Assembly (NCBI GenBank): GCA_002794735.1
Contig: NBAZ01000007.1
Location: 868,001-932,000 of the forward strand
Direction: 5' to 3'
Length of the DNA stretch: 64,000 bases
DNA from: Pyrrhoderma lamaoense
Lineage: Eukaryota; Basidiomycota; Agaricomycetes; Hymenochaetales; Hymenochaetaceae
Shown here one piece after another: positions 52,764 through 64,000 of the stretch. A model generated the notes under the pieces. The model ran no database searches, was not told where the DNA came from, and was given only the letters and a program-made list of their open reading frames with translations. The translations under genes were made by a program, and so were the position numbers. How positions within the stretch are numbered: position 1 is the stretch's first letter; each line of letters begins with the position of its first letter.

Positions 52764-54136
52764 TTAGCTAAGGAAACGTTCTTGTTGTTGCTGTTGCTGT
52801 TGTTGCTGTTGCATCTGATGTTGTTGCTGTTGTTGCTGCTGCTGCTGCTGATTCTGAGAAGCCATACCGAACGCTCCAAGTGGGTTATTACTATCAGCCG
52901 GAGCAGTCATCCTCGAGAAGAAAACCTCCCATTGCGCTACAAAACAAACATCATCAGTACCCAAAAACAACATATCAAAAGTACAGAAAAAGCAGAATAT
53001 CACTTATACTAATAACAGGATAACGACAACAAGGAAGAAAACAATATCGATAAATCACTCACGCCAATCAAACAACCCCCCAGGAATTCCCTCAAGCATA
53101 CTCGTATCCGTAGCTTGCATCTGCTCAATCATCATAGGCTGCGGGTTCTGATCCAACAAATTCAATATCCTCACATCATTAATCCCTCCTCCTACTCCCC
53201 CTCCCCCTCCACCACCCCTATTACCTCCTCCACCACTATTACTATTACCACCTCCATTGACACCACTACCGCCGTTAGCACCAGCAGCTCCCAACGCAAG
53301 CAAGTTCAACACAGGGTTCACATTCGACGACAAACTCGTCAGTTCCGGTAACAAACCCATACTCGAAGACGTTAACGAAGAAGGGTTCATGAACGCTCCC
53401 CCGCTCCTGCTCCTGCTCCTCCGATACCTGGCACTGTCAACACTATTCCGTTATTACCATTTCTATCGATGAAAGTATTGATACTATTACCATTATTGTT
53501 ATTATTATTATTGTTGATATTATTACTGCCACTGTTGATATTCTGACTGTTACCGATCATCGAGTTCCCATTATGATTCTTATTCCCATTACCGTTATTA
53601 CCGTTATTGCTATTATTATTGCTGCTATTGCTATTCGCATTGACGCTATTCTTCGCCGTCACGTTCACGTTCGCAACATTCCTGGAACAGAAGTAGATGG
53701 GGAAGAAGAAGAAGTAGGGGAAGACATCGAGCCAGGTGGACCACCCAAGCCCGACGGATGGGAATTGGCAGAGTTGGTGGTACCGATCGAAACAGCGGCT
53801 GTTGCCGCTGCTGCTGCAAGAGCTCTCGCCCTCGACCTCGAAGCAACTGTAACATCCAAATTTCGAGATCGAGGTCCAGAGCCAACAGAATCAGTGCCAC
53901 CAGCACCACCGCCACCAGCACCAAGACCAGAAGAGCCAACAGGACCACCGGTAGTAGCGACATGCGCATGACCACGAGAATGATGCCCATTATGGTTACG
54001 GATCGTGTTATTGGCATCCGCATCATCATTCCCATCGTCATAATCATCATAACGTTTGTTATTATTGCGCATACCGATACCACCAGAACGCAGGTCGGTC
54101 CCAACATCACGTAAACGGAAATGGGAGGAAGGATGA

Positions 54137-54167
<31 letters not shown>

Positions 54168-57100
54168 CAGCAAGCGCAGTCGCAGTCCCGGTCACAGCAG
54201 ATGCAGACGGAGACGCATAAGCAGAAGAAATCGAAGTAGAAGAACGAGGTAAAAGAACAGAATCAGTATTATGTACTTTCACATTTTTATCAGCACGAAT
54301 AAGGTGAGAAGTGGAAGGGGGAAGGGAAGAAGAGGCAGGGGAGGATGTGGAGGAAGGGAGGAAGGGGAGGGAGCGGAGTCATTGGTACGACGACGACGAT
54401 GACGGACGAAAGAAGACACCACCTCAGCCGCTGACTCCTCACCTTCAGATTCTTCGTCAGATATACCCTGACTGAGCACTACAGTCCCTTCAGGCAAGTC
54501 CCTGAAATCTTCCTTCTTTGACTTGCCATGCGCAACGAACACTCCCGAACCCGGACGTGTCGTATCGGGCCTGTACTTGAGTCCCTTGATATTTCCTTGG
54601 GTTTCCCTACCACCCCAGTCGTCGGATTCAAACTCGGTCGGTGGTCGAGAGGTAAAGGCCCAAGGGTCGTCTCATAAAGCAGAGTAATAATCTCTGCAGT
54701 CTAAGTGCAGAAAATTAGTTTTAAAAAATATATACCAGCATATCATCATGCATTGGTTTTTTTTGAAGGAGGAACAGAGACCAAAACAAAACAGGGTTAG
54801 TATCATTCATATAGATCTCAAAGCAACAATACCAGCCTTTCGACGAGAGGACATGTGATCAGGCTGGAGAACGGATTCCCACCGGCGTACACAGTCACGT
54901 AACTTTTTCAATTTTGCCTGAGCATTCGCGTCTTTCCGTCGAGCCCATGTATGGTACTAAAGTTAAAAAAAGAAAAAAAAAGAATCCATGACGTATTCAT
55001 TCCCCGCCCACACGTGGGAACGAAACCAAAGAGAGGTGTGCGGGGGAGGAGGGGAGAAGAAGCGGGCGCAGCAGAAACGCCATAAAATCAGTAAAAAGAA
55101 GCACCACAAGAGAAAAAAAAAAGGTTGGCAAAACCCTTTAGGAAAAAGAGAGAAAGGGAGATTTAAAAACGCACTTGTACGAGAGCACACGAAGTCGCTG
55201 CATACGTAACCAACATCCAAACATCATACAACGTTTCATTAGCATCTAACCAATCAATCGCATCGCCCGTCATCTGCACCAACTCTGACCATTGATCTAT
55301 CGTCAGACTGAACTTGAGATGTTCGGGACATGAGTACGAAATTCGCATGAAAACCCGCCAGAAAATCATCGATACAGAGGCATAAAGAATGAATAAAATA
55401 CCTGACAACAAAACAAAACACAAAATGTTAAGTAGCTCTTCTCTATACTACTACCCTTCTTCCCCTCAATAACATGAAGTTGGATCAAGCTTACCGCCAC
55501 TTCTAGGTGTTTCTAGCCCTCTAAACTGTAGACTTTCAGGGAGGCTCCTTCTCCAGGACTTCATATCATCCAATAGGGTATATAACTTCTCGTCAGTGGC
55601 ATAAGTCAAACCGGAAGGCCTAAGATGGAACATAAAAATACGTATTAATCTAACTGAAGTAGAACTTTGATAAGACGGTCCAACATACCCATAAATCGTT
55701 TTAGTAACCCGCCCTAGTATCAAACTAAGACGAAGTAGTTCTGCAGTATACATATCATTCGGATCTCCCGAAGACGGGAGACATGCATCACAATCCTCCA
55801 CGTTAATCATGTAAGGGTGTCCATAAGTAAGACTCGTCCTGAAAAAAAAAAAACAAAGAACAAAGAATGGTATCATGAATAACACAACCAAGAGTGAAAA
55901 CAGTAAACAATAAAAGTTGTTGGAGTCCTCTACATACCACCGATCAGTAATAACACAAGCTCCCCATACCCTTCTCCTCATCTCAATGTTCGTCTTAACC
56001 GCCTCCGCACGATGTAAACCCAAATCCTGGGCCATTCTGATAGCAGTTCCCAACCGGATCCACAGCGCCGATAACGCATTAGGCACAAACTGCGAATGAC
56101 AATCCGCACACTGACAGAGTATCAAAAGCGACTGGACGTTCACGATACTCGCCGTACAGAGCACATCATCACTCTTTATCAGCTCATTAACCGCGACCCG
56201 TAAGGAATCAAAGACCATTTGGGGAACGTCCCTCTTACATGCCGCAATCAGACAGATGGAGTAGAGCAATATCGGGGGAGGGACGGGTTGGAAAGAGCTA
56301 GGAATTCTGACTGGGTGATGATCGGGACGAGAGGAGCGATATCAATAAAGTAAGAGTTTATCAGTTTCTCTATGACGTCCCTCTCGACATGCAAATCGAT
56401 TGTCCTAGGTAGCGAAAGCGAATCCTCTAGTGTCGGCTCAGAGACCTGGACTAGACCATCTCCTGCCTCGCTTACCTCCCAAGTGTGATTATAACGTTGA
56501 TCGTAAGTTTGGTATGCACGCGGCGGAACCGTAGCAGTTGAATGCAGTAAGTGTGTCATCGACGTCGGTCCTGCGGAAACAAAATAACATAAGCTGACAT
56601 CTCCATGGATAATTTTCGGGGATTAAGGAGATAGGAGATAATTAGCGAGGGAGAGGTTGACAGCCAAATATGATGTCCAAGGTACCAAGAAACGGTTAAC
56701 CCCCTCTTCGAAATGATATGCACCTCTCTCAAAGGGGGTAAAAGATTAAAAAAAAGGGAGCAATAAAAAAAATAATAAACTCTCGAGATAGAAAAGGAAA
56801 AAGAAGAGAGAAAACAGTGGAATTAATGATACATACCGTCTACACGAACATTTCGAACAGAATCGGGCATTGGTGACCGTTGAGATGAGCTTTCCCTCTC
56901 CGCCTGTTTTTCTTTTTCAGCTTGAGCAGCAGCTGCTGCTGCAGCGGCCTCTTCCTCAAGTCTCTTCTTTTTGAACCGGGTCTCGGTGATAGGTAAAAAG
57001 AAAGTACACTCGAATCCATATTGTTTACAATGATGGCAAATCGGAGGGTCAGCATCGATGATAATATCACACCTAAGAAAACCCAGAGATTAAAGGATGA

Positions 57101-58879
57101 GAGAGTGAAAAAAAGTGTGTGTGGAATAGAGCTCTTTAGTCCAAAACATTCTACCAAGTAAAAAATAGGAAACTTCCTAACCTTATTTTCCTACTTCTGC
57201 AACTATCGCACGCACGCTGGGTCTTCGTTCGCTTCTTATGCGTGTCGGATGCTTCGAGAAATTCCAACCAAAGAGCAGAGATTGATAGATAGTAAGATTA
57301 TTAAAAAAATTTTTAACCCAAAAAATCATAACCGATAGTCAAATCACATCGATCCATACGAAGAACCCAAGAACAAGAAAAATGAAAAATGAAGAGAGCA
57401 AGAAGAACAAGAAGAACAAGAAAGAGAAAAAGAGAGAGAGAGAAGGAGTCAGTTACATTATACAACACTTCCAAGAGCTACTCACTCAATTCCTCGGCAT
57501 CCGAGGCACCAGAAGTCTTTCCCTTACCTGAATCTTCCTTCCTCTTGCGTTTTGAGGTAGCGGTAGTAGGAGTAGTACCAGAGGCGGACGCAGACGCATC
57601 GGATTCCGTGGAGAGTGGAGGAGGGATCGGTGGCGGCTGGGTTGCCGTCGGGGAAGGAGAGTATCCAGGGACGGAAACAGGGTAATAAGAGTTTGGATGG
57701 TAAGTTGTGTGTTGTTGGTGTGGATGAGGAGGATGGGGAGGAGGAGGGGGAGGGGCATGAGGATGATGATACTGTTGGGGATAATGTTGTGCGGCCGGGT
57801 AGTAGCCGTAGGCGGAGGCGGGCGAGTGAGGGTGTGGTATGCCGCTATGAGGGCCGGGCGATGAATGGTGCTGGTACGGGTTCGCAGAGGGGTGGTGGGC
57901 GTAGCCGTTCGGAGGAGGATAGCCCGGGTTCATGCCTGGATGAGGGTGAGGGTAGGAAACCGGCGGGGGAGGACCGTAGTACAAAGGATGGCTCGGCGGG
58001 TGAGGGTGAGTGGCAGCCGGCGGCGGGAGTAGGTTGGCCGGGGTCGGTGGAGGACGAGGAGAGTTATTGGCACTGGAGGCGGCGAGGCCACTACTGGCAG
58101 AAGTAACGGCGGCAGTAGTTGCAGTTGTGGTTGTAGTTGGATTACTATTCGTATTCGTAGAAGTACTATTATTACCAGTAGCACTACTATTACTATTAGT
58201 TGATGTCGCCGTGGAGCTGCTCTTCTTGTTATTAGTCGCCTTGCGCTCCCGGCGTGACCTCGATTGTGAATCTGACTGACCCGTCAACTGTCTCGACTTT
58301 AATTTTGAGGCAGGGCCGGGGAGAAGGGGAGGACGGAAGACAGTAGTGTTTGCAGAAGAAGAAGAAGGCTGCGAAGAGGTAGTCGCCGTCGTCGGAGAAG
58401 CAGCCACTTTTGCGATCGCAGAGAGAGCGAGAGTGGTCGTAGGAGGAGGAGAAAGAGAACGTGACGGAAATTCGGACTGATTATGGAGAGCCAACGCTGA
58501 GGGTCGGGTAAAGGGGGCAGTCAGTTGGGATTGGAGGATTAACGGATCCGTACCATCATCTCCAGTCCCCCCGTCAGGGGCACAGTTCCATCCAAAATAT
58601 TATATGACATACCCGCGTATAGTTTTTCGTTAGAACACACACACACATACATACACACACACGCACGCGCGCGCGCCATCATCCAGAGTGCAAATCACAG
58701 GTCATATCATCATCATGTAATAATAAAGTAATTATTATATATAATCCAAAATTCCCATTTAAATATTATATTCCCTTTCATAGCAAATACAAAGCGGGCA
58801 ACGTACCTCGTTCTCTGCTCACTGTCCCACTCCGAGGCGGGCTAGGGCGCGCATGAACTCCGTCATCCATCGCGCTCAT
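52764..58879 (-). CDS. Zn2Cys6 fungal-specific transcription factor with long homopolymer regions
   Basis: Nuclear regulator. Exon 1 (58879-58807, MSAMDDGVHARPSPPRSG) joins in phase across a 303-nt intron to 58496. About 330 Ser/Thr/Asn, Pro and His/Tyr-rich residues follow, then the binuclear zinc cluster (about 57235-57010, split by an intron): RACDSCRSRKIRCDI, PPICHHCKQYGFEC, i.e. CX2CX6C and CX2CX6C. The linker has an Ala run. The fungal_trans domain (56560-55160) shows LINSYFIDIAPLVPIITQSE, ILLYSICLIAACKRDVP, ALWIRLGTAIRMAQDLGLHR and RRVWGACVITDRW. The C-terminal third has Ser, Gly, Asn and Gln runs, ending in a polyQ block and QERFLS. The junction near 54670 uses a GAG acceptor to avoid a stop, and the frame seems to slip near 54340-54375. 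Target genes cannot be inferred. Confidence 0.8.
52782..52851. repeat. Polyglutamine-coding CAG/CAA repeat
   Basis: A run of CTG/TTG triplets on the plus strand encodes about 20 Gln, broken by His-Gln-Met, at the C terminus of the Zn2Cys6 factor. Confidence 0.85.
53480..53525. repeat. Polyasparagine-coding triplet repeat
   Basis: ATT/GTT triplets on the plus strand encode a run of Asn in the Zn2Cys6 factor, flanked by more Asn/Ser/Gly repeats from about 53390 to 53640. Confidence 0.75.
58636..58675. repeat. (AC)n / (GC)n alternating purine-pyrimidine tract
   Basis: An AC repeat passes into a GC repeat inside the large first intron of the Zn2Cys6 gene. Such alternating tracts can adopt Z-DNA. 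Confidence 0.8.
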
Positions 58880-59421
58880 AAATCTACTCTTCGCGCTTCC
58901 TCGCAATGATATCTATCTCCTCTCTGTCCTACAACAAAACAAACAAAACTAGGACCCGTTTCCTCTTTGTTCGCTGTTACTAATCGCAATTAGCTCCTCC
59001 CGATGCAGAACGGGATCCCTCTACTCACCCTCTCTCGCCTCTTGGATCTAATGTCCTCTCTCCGTGCTCAACGTACCCAAATCAATGTGCGCGGTATACC
59101 GATTTTCCTTTACGGTAGGAAGCGAGTGAAAGCTCTCTTCGTATCTTTGCCCTAAAGTCGGCGTGTCTAATGTGCGGAATCGTCCCGCACTGACAACTGG
59201 CATCGGCATCCCCTCCTATCACTTCGGCCTTTCAATTTTCAAACTCAGACTACCTTATTCTCACCGGTACTCCGTCCGGCCCGCTTATCTCAGCTCCTTC
59301 TAGCCACCTGGTTTCATTTCAAATCAATTATCAATTTTATTCCCTCTACTGAAACTAAAACTAATACTAGAACAATCTACATCTCTGTTCCACCACTAAG
59401 ACTATATCGTCACCACCAAAT
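58880..59421. other. Intergenic region upstream of the Zn2Cys6 factor
   Basis: 542 bp between the factor's start and the stop of the DHHC gene, both on the minus strand. It probably holds the factor's promoter and leader. No gene is seen. Confidence 0.4.
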
Positions 59422-62235
59422 CTAGTTCTTCGTCTCTCCCTCTTTGACTTCAGACCCAGGATTTGGATCTCGTTTATCTTCTGTCGCTACTTCAGAAGCA
59501 GACAACCACGACATCCCCCGACTCCTGCACAACATATATGCCAGATTCCGCCGCCAGCTACCAAACCCAAAGGGATTCGGAGGTGTAGGCTCATTTAAAC
59601 TCTTGTGCGCAGAGTTACGTATCTGCATCAGAACCCCAATCACAAAACCAATATGAGAACAGGGCATACGAAGTTCACGGAGAAACCACATTTTTTAAAA
59701 AAGAATATAACATTGATCATCAGTTCATTTCATCATTTAAAATCTGTAGATGTATCACAAGCCCTTCTCACCTGTTCGATCGTAGTAAGGTTCAGGAATA
59801 GGAGCTAAAAAACGCACACACACACGAGGCAAAGAAGCACGTGGTGATCATAATATGAGCACATGTTTACACAAATTAAACATTTTATAAATACAAATGT
59901 GAAAGATGAGGAATTATAAATGATTTTTCAAAGAAAAAAGAAAAAGACGTACTCTCATATGGTACGCAAGGAGACCAGAGACGGGCCAAATCACGATCAC
60001 GCACAGAACAAACACGACAGCACTTCCTGCGCCCTCGCGCAGCGTTTCAGCTGCACGAATGTGTTCCTTGTGCGCCTGCAAGACCAGGTGGATTGCGGAC
60101 GTACAGATAAAGAGACAAAGAGTAAGCGTCTAAAAGAAGAGAAGATGACGTAAGTTTCCCCGTCATTAAGGCACAACTAGAAATCTGTCGATTCGAGAGT
60201 CCTTCTCGGTGGCTGTACGTACCCCGAAAGTCAGGAACAGGATAAACGACGTGTAATTGCGTCGCCCGACACAATTATTCACCCATTGACAATGATGGTC
60301 ACATCCATCCACACAGTTATCGCACTAATACTCAGCGTCAGTGATGTTCGCATATAGTCGTTAAATAATTTGCTGTAACGAACCATCCTGCAATGGCTTG
60401 ATCTTGGCGGTCTATAGATCCGACACGTTTGGCAATATTTAACCCGAACCCTAAATGTACATATATAGTTAGATCTGAAACTGATGGAGAACTCGAGAAA
60501 AAAAAAAGAGGGATGAAGATTTGAAAGAAGAAAAAAAAGTGGAAGAGAAACCCCTTGGCTAAACCGTTCGGAGAAAACCAAGAAAAAGTAAAAAGACTCA
60601 CACTCCGGAACGGACCTTCAAGTCCCGAGGAAGAGGAGCCTGCATCGGTTCGTTGAACGACGAATTTTGAGGATAAGGTGGATCTGGATCAAGGTTTCGA
60701 GGTAAAATACCAGGGTCGCTGAACGCCTGAAAAGCAGAAATACAAATTTGACCATCAGCTCTCTCTGAACCTAGTAGGGTAAAGACTAATAAAATCATGA
60801 TAAACTATTGACTCACTGTAGCTGCCATATTTGCGATTGACAGCAAACACATGTATGCACCAATTATCGCCACAGCAGGGCTTTCATTCTTCCACCACCA
60901 TACAGCAGTCGTACCCAACCATGTACCAGTCAAACCCAAAACAAGAATCACTGAACACAAGAATGGCCAAGTGCTATCTCCGCCTGTCAAGATCTTACCT
61001 TTCAAGAAGAACGAATTACGCGAAGGATGAAGCTCATACTTTCGCATAGGTTTCCCATTAGGATCAAGTAAAGGTACGCGCGACATGGGATGCTCAGAAG
61101 CAGGGGGGATAGGATTGAAATTCCTAAACCGATTAATAGTCTTGACACTTCGCTGGCGACGTGACATAGACGAGAAGACATTTGAATTTGCATTTCGAGT
61201 TATGTCTAGCGTTTCACCATCATCAAGGGCAACTCCTGGAGCAGCTTTAAATTCCACAAATGGCTCTTCAAAGTCCCGCGGTCTAGCTTCCAAGTCTTCT
61301 AAGCTCGGGGAGAACTTGGGATTTTTCGTAAAAGTAATATCAGATGCCATTTGTGCATCGTTGCTTGCATTACGACGCAGGAATTTCTCTAAACTTGTAC
61401 GGGCTCGGCCTGTTGTAGGGGCGGTGTTGTTGCTACCCACATCATCCTTACTCGTACTTGCTTCGCCCCACCGATTGTACACACCAGCACCAGGCAATCT
61501 CGTCGCAGATGAATTATTCGTTCCATTTACGCTAGGTCGGGATTGAAGACCAGGTACAGAAGGTTTGGGTTTGGGACCTATGGGCAAAAGAGGTTCTCTA
61601 CTAACTTTTGTGGAGAAACTCCTGCCTAAACTGCTAGTGTTCGGCCCAAGAGTAGCATTATTAGAAGTAGAGCCCGAACGTTCTCTACTTGATGAGGCAG
61701 TATACTCATCTGTCGTAATAACAGAATGAACGAAACTATCTGAACCTGTGGATTCGGGTCTTGACTCCCCGTGAGCTAAGGCAGTTGCTCGCTGTAAAGC
61801 CGCGAGGGGGATAGGAGGAGCTCCTGGCCCTGCACCTGCCGATGTGCTAAAGCTTGCTGATGGACTAAAGTCCGTATAATAATTTGGACGAGAGGGATGA
61901 AAGAATGAGGCTGCTGGAAGAATGCCACCTGCATGTGTTGAAGAACTACCTTGGGGAGGAGGGGAAGAAGCCGAATAAGGAGACACACCAGGGGTTGATA
62001 CTGAAGGGAGTGTGAAAGTTGTTGAATACCCTGAAGGTGAACGAGGTGCATGGCCTGTACGCGAACGAGAACGCGAAGTAGCTGAAGTACTCCGGGAAAG
62101 GTTGCCTCCTGTTGCTGAGGTTGTTGTAGTTGCCGAGCTTGCTGTTCGTGGTTGTGGGGCGTGAATCTCGGGTTCACGGTCTGCGTCTGGGCGGACCGAG
62201 GAAGGTGGGAGGTAGTGTGGCCTTTCTGTTGTCAT
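59422..62235 (-). CDS. ERF2: DHHC palmitoyltransferase, Erf2 type
   Basis: ER/Golgi membrane enzyme that attaches palmitate to cysteines; yeast Erf2 with Erf4 modifies Ras. The start [13 protein letters not shown] at 62235 opens a 400-residue disordered Ser/Thr/Pro cytosolic extension. Two membrane segments follow ([38 protein letters not shown]), then the [16 protein letters not shown] motif. The cysteine-rich domain is [18 protein letters not shown] and, after a small intron, [20 protein letters not shown] near 60245-60305, with the catalytic Cys in DHHC. Next come [13 protein letters not shown], two more membrane segments ([36 protein letters not shown]), [12 protein letters not shown] (the usual TTIE motif) and a tail ending GETKN. 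All catalytic residues are present. The long N-terminal extension exceeds that of yeast Erf2. Confidence 0.9.
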
Positions 62236-64000
62236 GGTGGGTGGATGGCCTGTGTTGAAGTCCAGCTAGGGCACCAGCGATTTAACCAAGAAACCCAAGA
62301 AAAGCCTGAAACTTAAAGGTAGAGAGCTATAATTAAAAATGGTAAATGGGGGAATCGAATAATGAATTTATGTATGAGTGAATTATAATAAGGAAGAAGA
62401 ATAAGCTATAGCAGATATGCTTGGAGGCCTGCCCAGCGACCGTGATTCCGGAGGAAAGAAGTGAAATGATAATAGGCGAAAGATTAGTAAGAGAGAGATG
62501 ATGGATTTCTCGTGATCAAAGACCGATATAAGGCGCTGATTGCTTTGCCCTTGTAGATATTATGAGTGGATTACAAGGTGAGGATGGAGGGAAAGAGGAC
62601 GAGGAGGCGCTCAACCTCGCAGACGTCTACTAGCGCCAGTAGAGTGCGACGTTTAGGTGCTAGTGACAGTGTCAACTGTATCGCGTCACGCTCATGAGCA
62701 AGTCAATAACAAAATATGTGCAAACAACACGCTCACTAACTAATAACTCCTATCACTCATCACTTGTCACTTTGTTTGATTGTTTTACTTTTCAGTTTGA
62801 AATTCCAGGACAGTACTATTTTTAGAGTCGTGCTCGTCAGTTTTCAATAACTGATTACCACTCTTCAATGTACTAATATACACACGCAAAACTTAAGACT
62901 CCCATGTTTGATATAACTTCAATTTTCACCTAAATGCGAAACATGCACATATAATTGTTGGAAACCAATGTACTTATCTTAGGATATTACCTCCGGCTAA
63001 GCTTACAATGCATATACGAGGCTCTGATATAAATTGCAAGAAAGTCAAGATTGACACAAGTAAACTCTCAAGGAACAATACAAGACCCATATGAGTACAG
63101 ATCAGATGATACACAAATTATTAAAAAAATGAATACAGGTTATTATCTCCCTTCGGAGAAGAAGTAGAATCAGACAGATTAGAGTTGTTTACCTTAATTT
63201 AAGACAAGATCGGATCACGTATATGTTTTGAAAGAGGTAGATGAGTTGATGCTACTGTGTCGACTTCCACGGGAGGGTATGCATACTGAGATAGATCTTC
63301 TTCTACTCGAGTAAGAGAGATCTTATCGCTACTTAGAGCTTAGTAAGATCAAGAGACTTGTTTACTAAAAAACTCGGATAGGAAGCAGAGAAAGAGCCAC
63401 ATCATATCTAAACCATGATCCTCTCCCATCCTGACCTTCCGCATTGATGCTTTGGGATACAACTGAGTACTCTTCTTATGGGCCATGGAGCTCGAACAAG
63501 CCCAGCAAATCAGAACATCGATCACGGGGTATGTTCCTGTGTGCCTCATGTTTTCGCTTTTTCCTCTGCTGTCAGAGTCGGCGTGTGATACACATTGTGT
63601 TGCTTCTTCTTCCTGTCAATATCAATAACGATCATCTTCTGTGTTACCACCCCGAGTCTAGTCCTTCGTGTCTTGACTTGTTTATAGTTGCACCTTCTTC
63701 GCTCTATCCTAGCCTGGTGCAAGTAGTCCGAGGTTCATAAAAACCATCCTCTTTATCTCTATATCTATACCTCGATTCACTCGAAGTTGATACTCCCTGA
63801 CAATTTCAATATGAAACTTACAGTTACCTTATCCAAGCTTAGACCTTGTTGTCATATTCCATCAAGCTTCCGCATCATCATCAAATGATAGAAAAGGTGT
63901 ATCTGTATCTGCTTTTTACGTTGTTTCACACATATCTATCAAAAATCAGTGTGTTTACAAATATAGGGCGACATACCGTTCGAGGGTCAAAACTTCTACG
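62236..64000. other. Terminal intergenic region
   Basis: 1.8 kb upstream of the DHHC gene. No open frame shows a recognisable family. A plus-strand ATG at 63485 (MELEQAQQIRTSITG, then a GTATGT donor) could be the first exon of a gene leaving the window, but I could not follow it. The rest is AT-rich. Confidence 0.3.

Noticed and set aside
53115..54114. Plus-strand frames of 70-130 residues opposite the Zn2Cys6 gene
   Set aside because: They are antisense readings of triplet repeats that encode Asn, Ser and Gly runs on the minus strand.
54600..54660. Possible tRNA B-box on the minus strand (GTTTGAATCC)
   Set aside because: No matching A-box, acceptor stem or anticodon arm could be drawn, and the bases encode FTSRPPTEFESDD of the Zn2Cys6 factor.

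Overview
The window is nuclear DNA of an intron-dense fungus, most likely a basidiomycete. Nearly every protein gene is cut by several short GT-AG introns (about 45-130 nt, many with a CTAAC/CTGAC-like branch site), genes are packed head-to-head or tail-to-tail, and the set is typically fungal: a mitochondrial i-AAA protease, a Zn2Cys6 regulator, Erf2-type DHHC, LOG, Pdx1, SCAP. No rRNA, tRNA, CRISPR array or intact transposon was recognised. All gene models come from reading both strands by eye, so exon ends are my own splice choices; where I list exons, the phases close.

Layout. 1-6.4 kb: a partial Ser/Asp-rich gene, then a mitochondrial cluster (SCO1, complex I NDUFB7/B18, a GGQ class I peptide-release factor, MZM1) around one gene with a Cys-rich conserved tail. 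6.8-7.5 kb: a small secreted protein. 7.75-10.2 kb: mRNA cap methyltransferase ABD1. 11.4-13.7 kb: Rsp5-like HECT ligase with three WW domains and no C2 domain. 14.0-16.6 kb: Dal5-type MFS carrier. 16.7-21.3 kb: M1 aminopeptidase. 21.7-26.6 kb: a long gene that I read as a meiotic chromosome-axis (SYCP2/Red1-like) protein. 27.2-28.4 kb: unknown Ser/Pro-rich protein. 28.8-29.8 kb: POP7. 30.0-31.2 kb: PDX1, divergent from SCAP (31.6-35.7 kb). Then RAD1, a LOG protein, YME1, DPP3 and PTC7. 49.1-52.8 kb is a 3.7-kb gene-free stretch with a pyrimidine-to-purine switch. 52.8-58.9 kb: large Zn2Cys6 factor full of homopolymer tracts. 59.4-62.2 kb: ERF2-type palmitoyltransferase. 62.2-64 kb: no gene supported.

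How the genes relate. Seven encode mitochondrial biogenesis, metabolism or quality-control proteins (SCO1, NDUFB7, mtRF, MZM1, PDX1, YME1, PTC7). SCAP, the DHHC enzyme and the HECT ligase act in membrane sensing and modification. RAD1 and the candidate axis protein belong to genome maintenance and meiosis. There is no secondary-metabolite or defence cluster.

Caution. Several well conserved genes (release factor, DPP3 twice, SCAP twice, perhaps the Zn2Cys6 factor) lose frame exactly where homology continues, always as if one base were missing. The likeliest cause is single-base deletions in the assembly; pseudogenes, very short introns or recoding are the alternatives.
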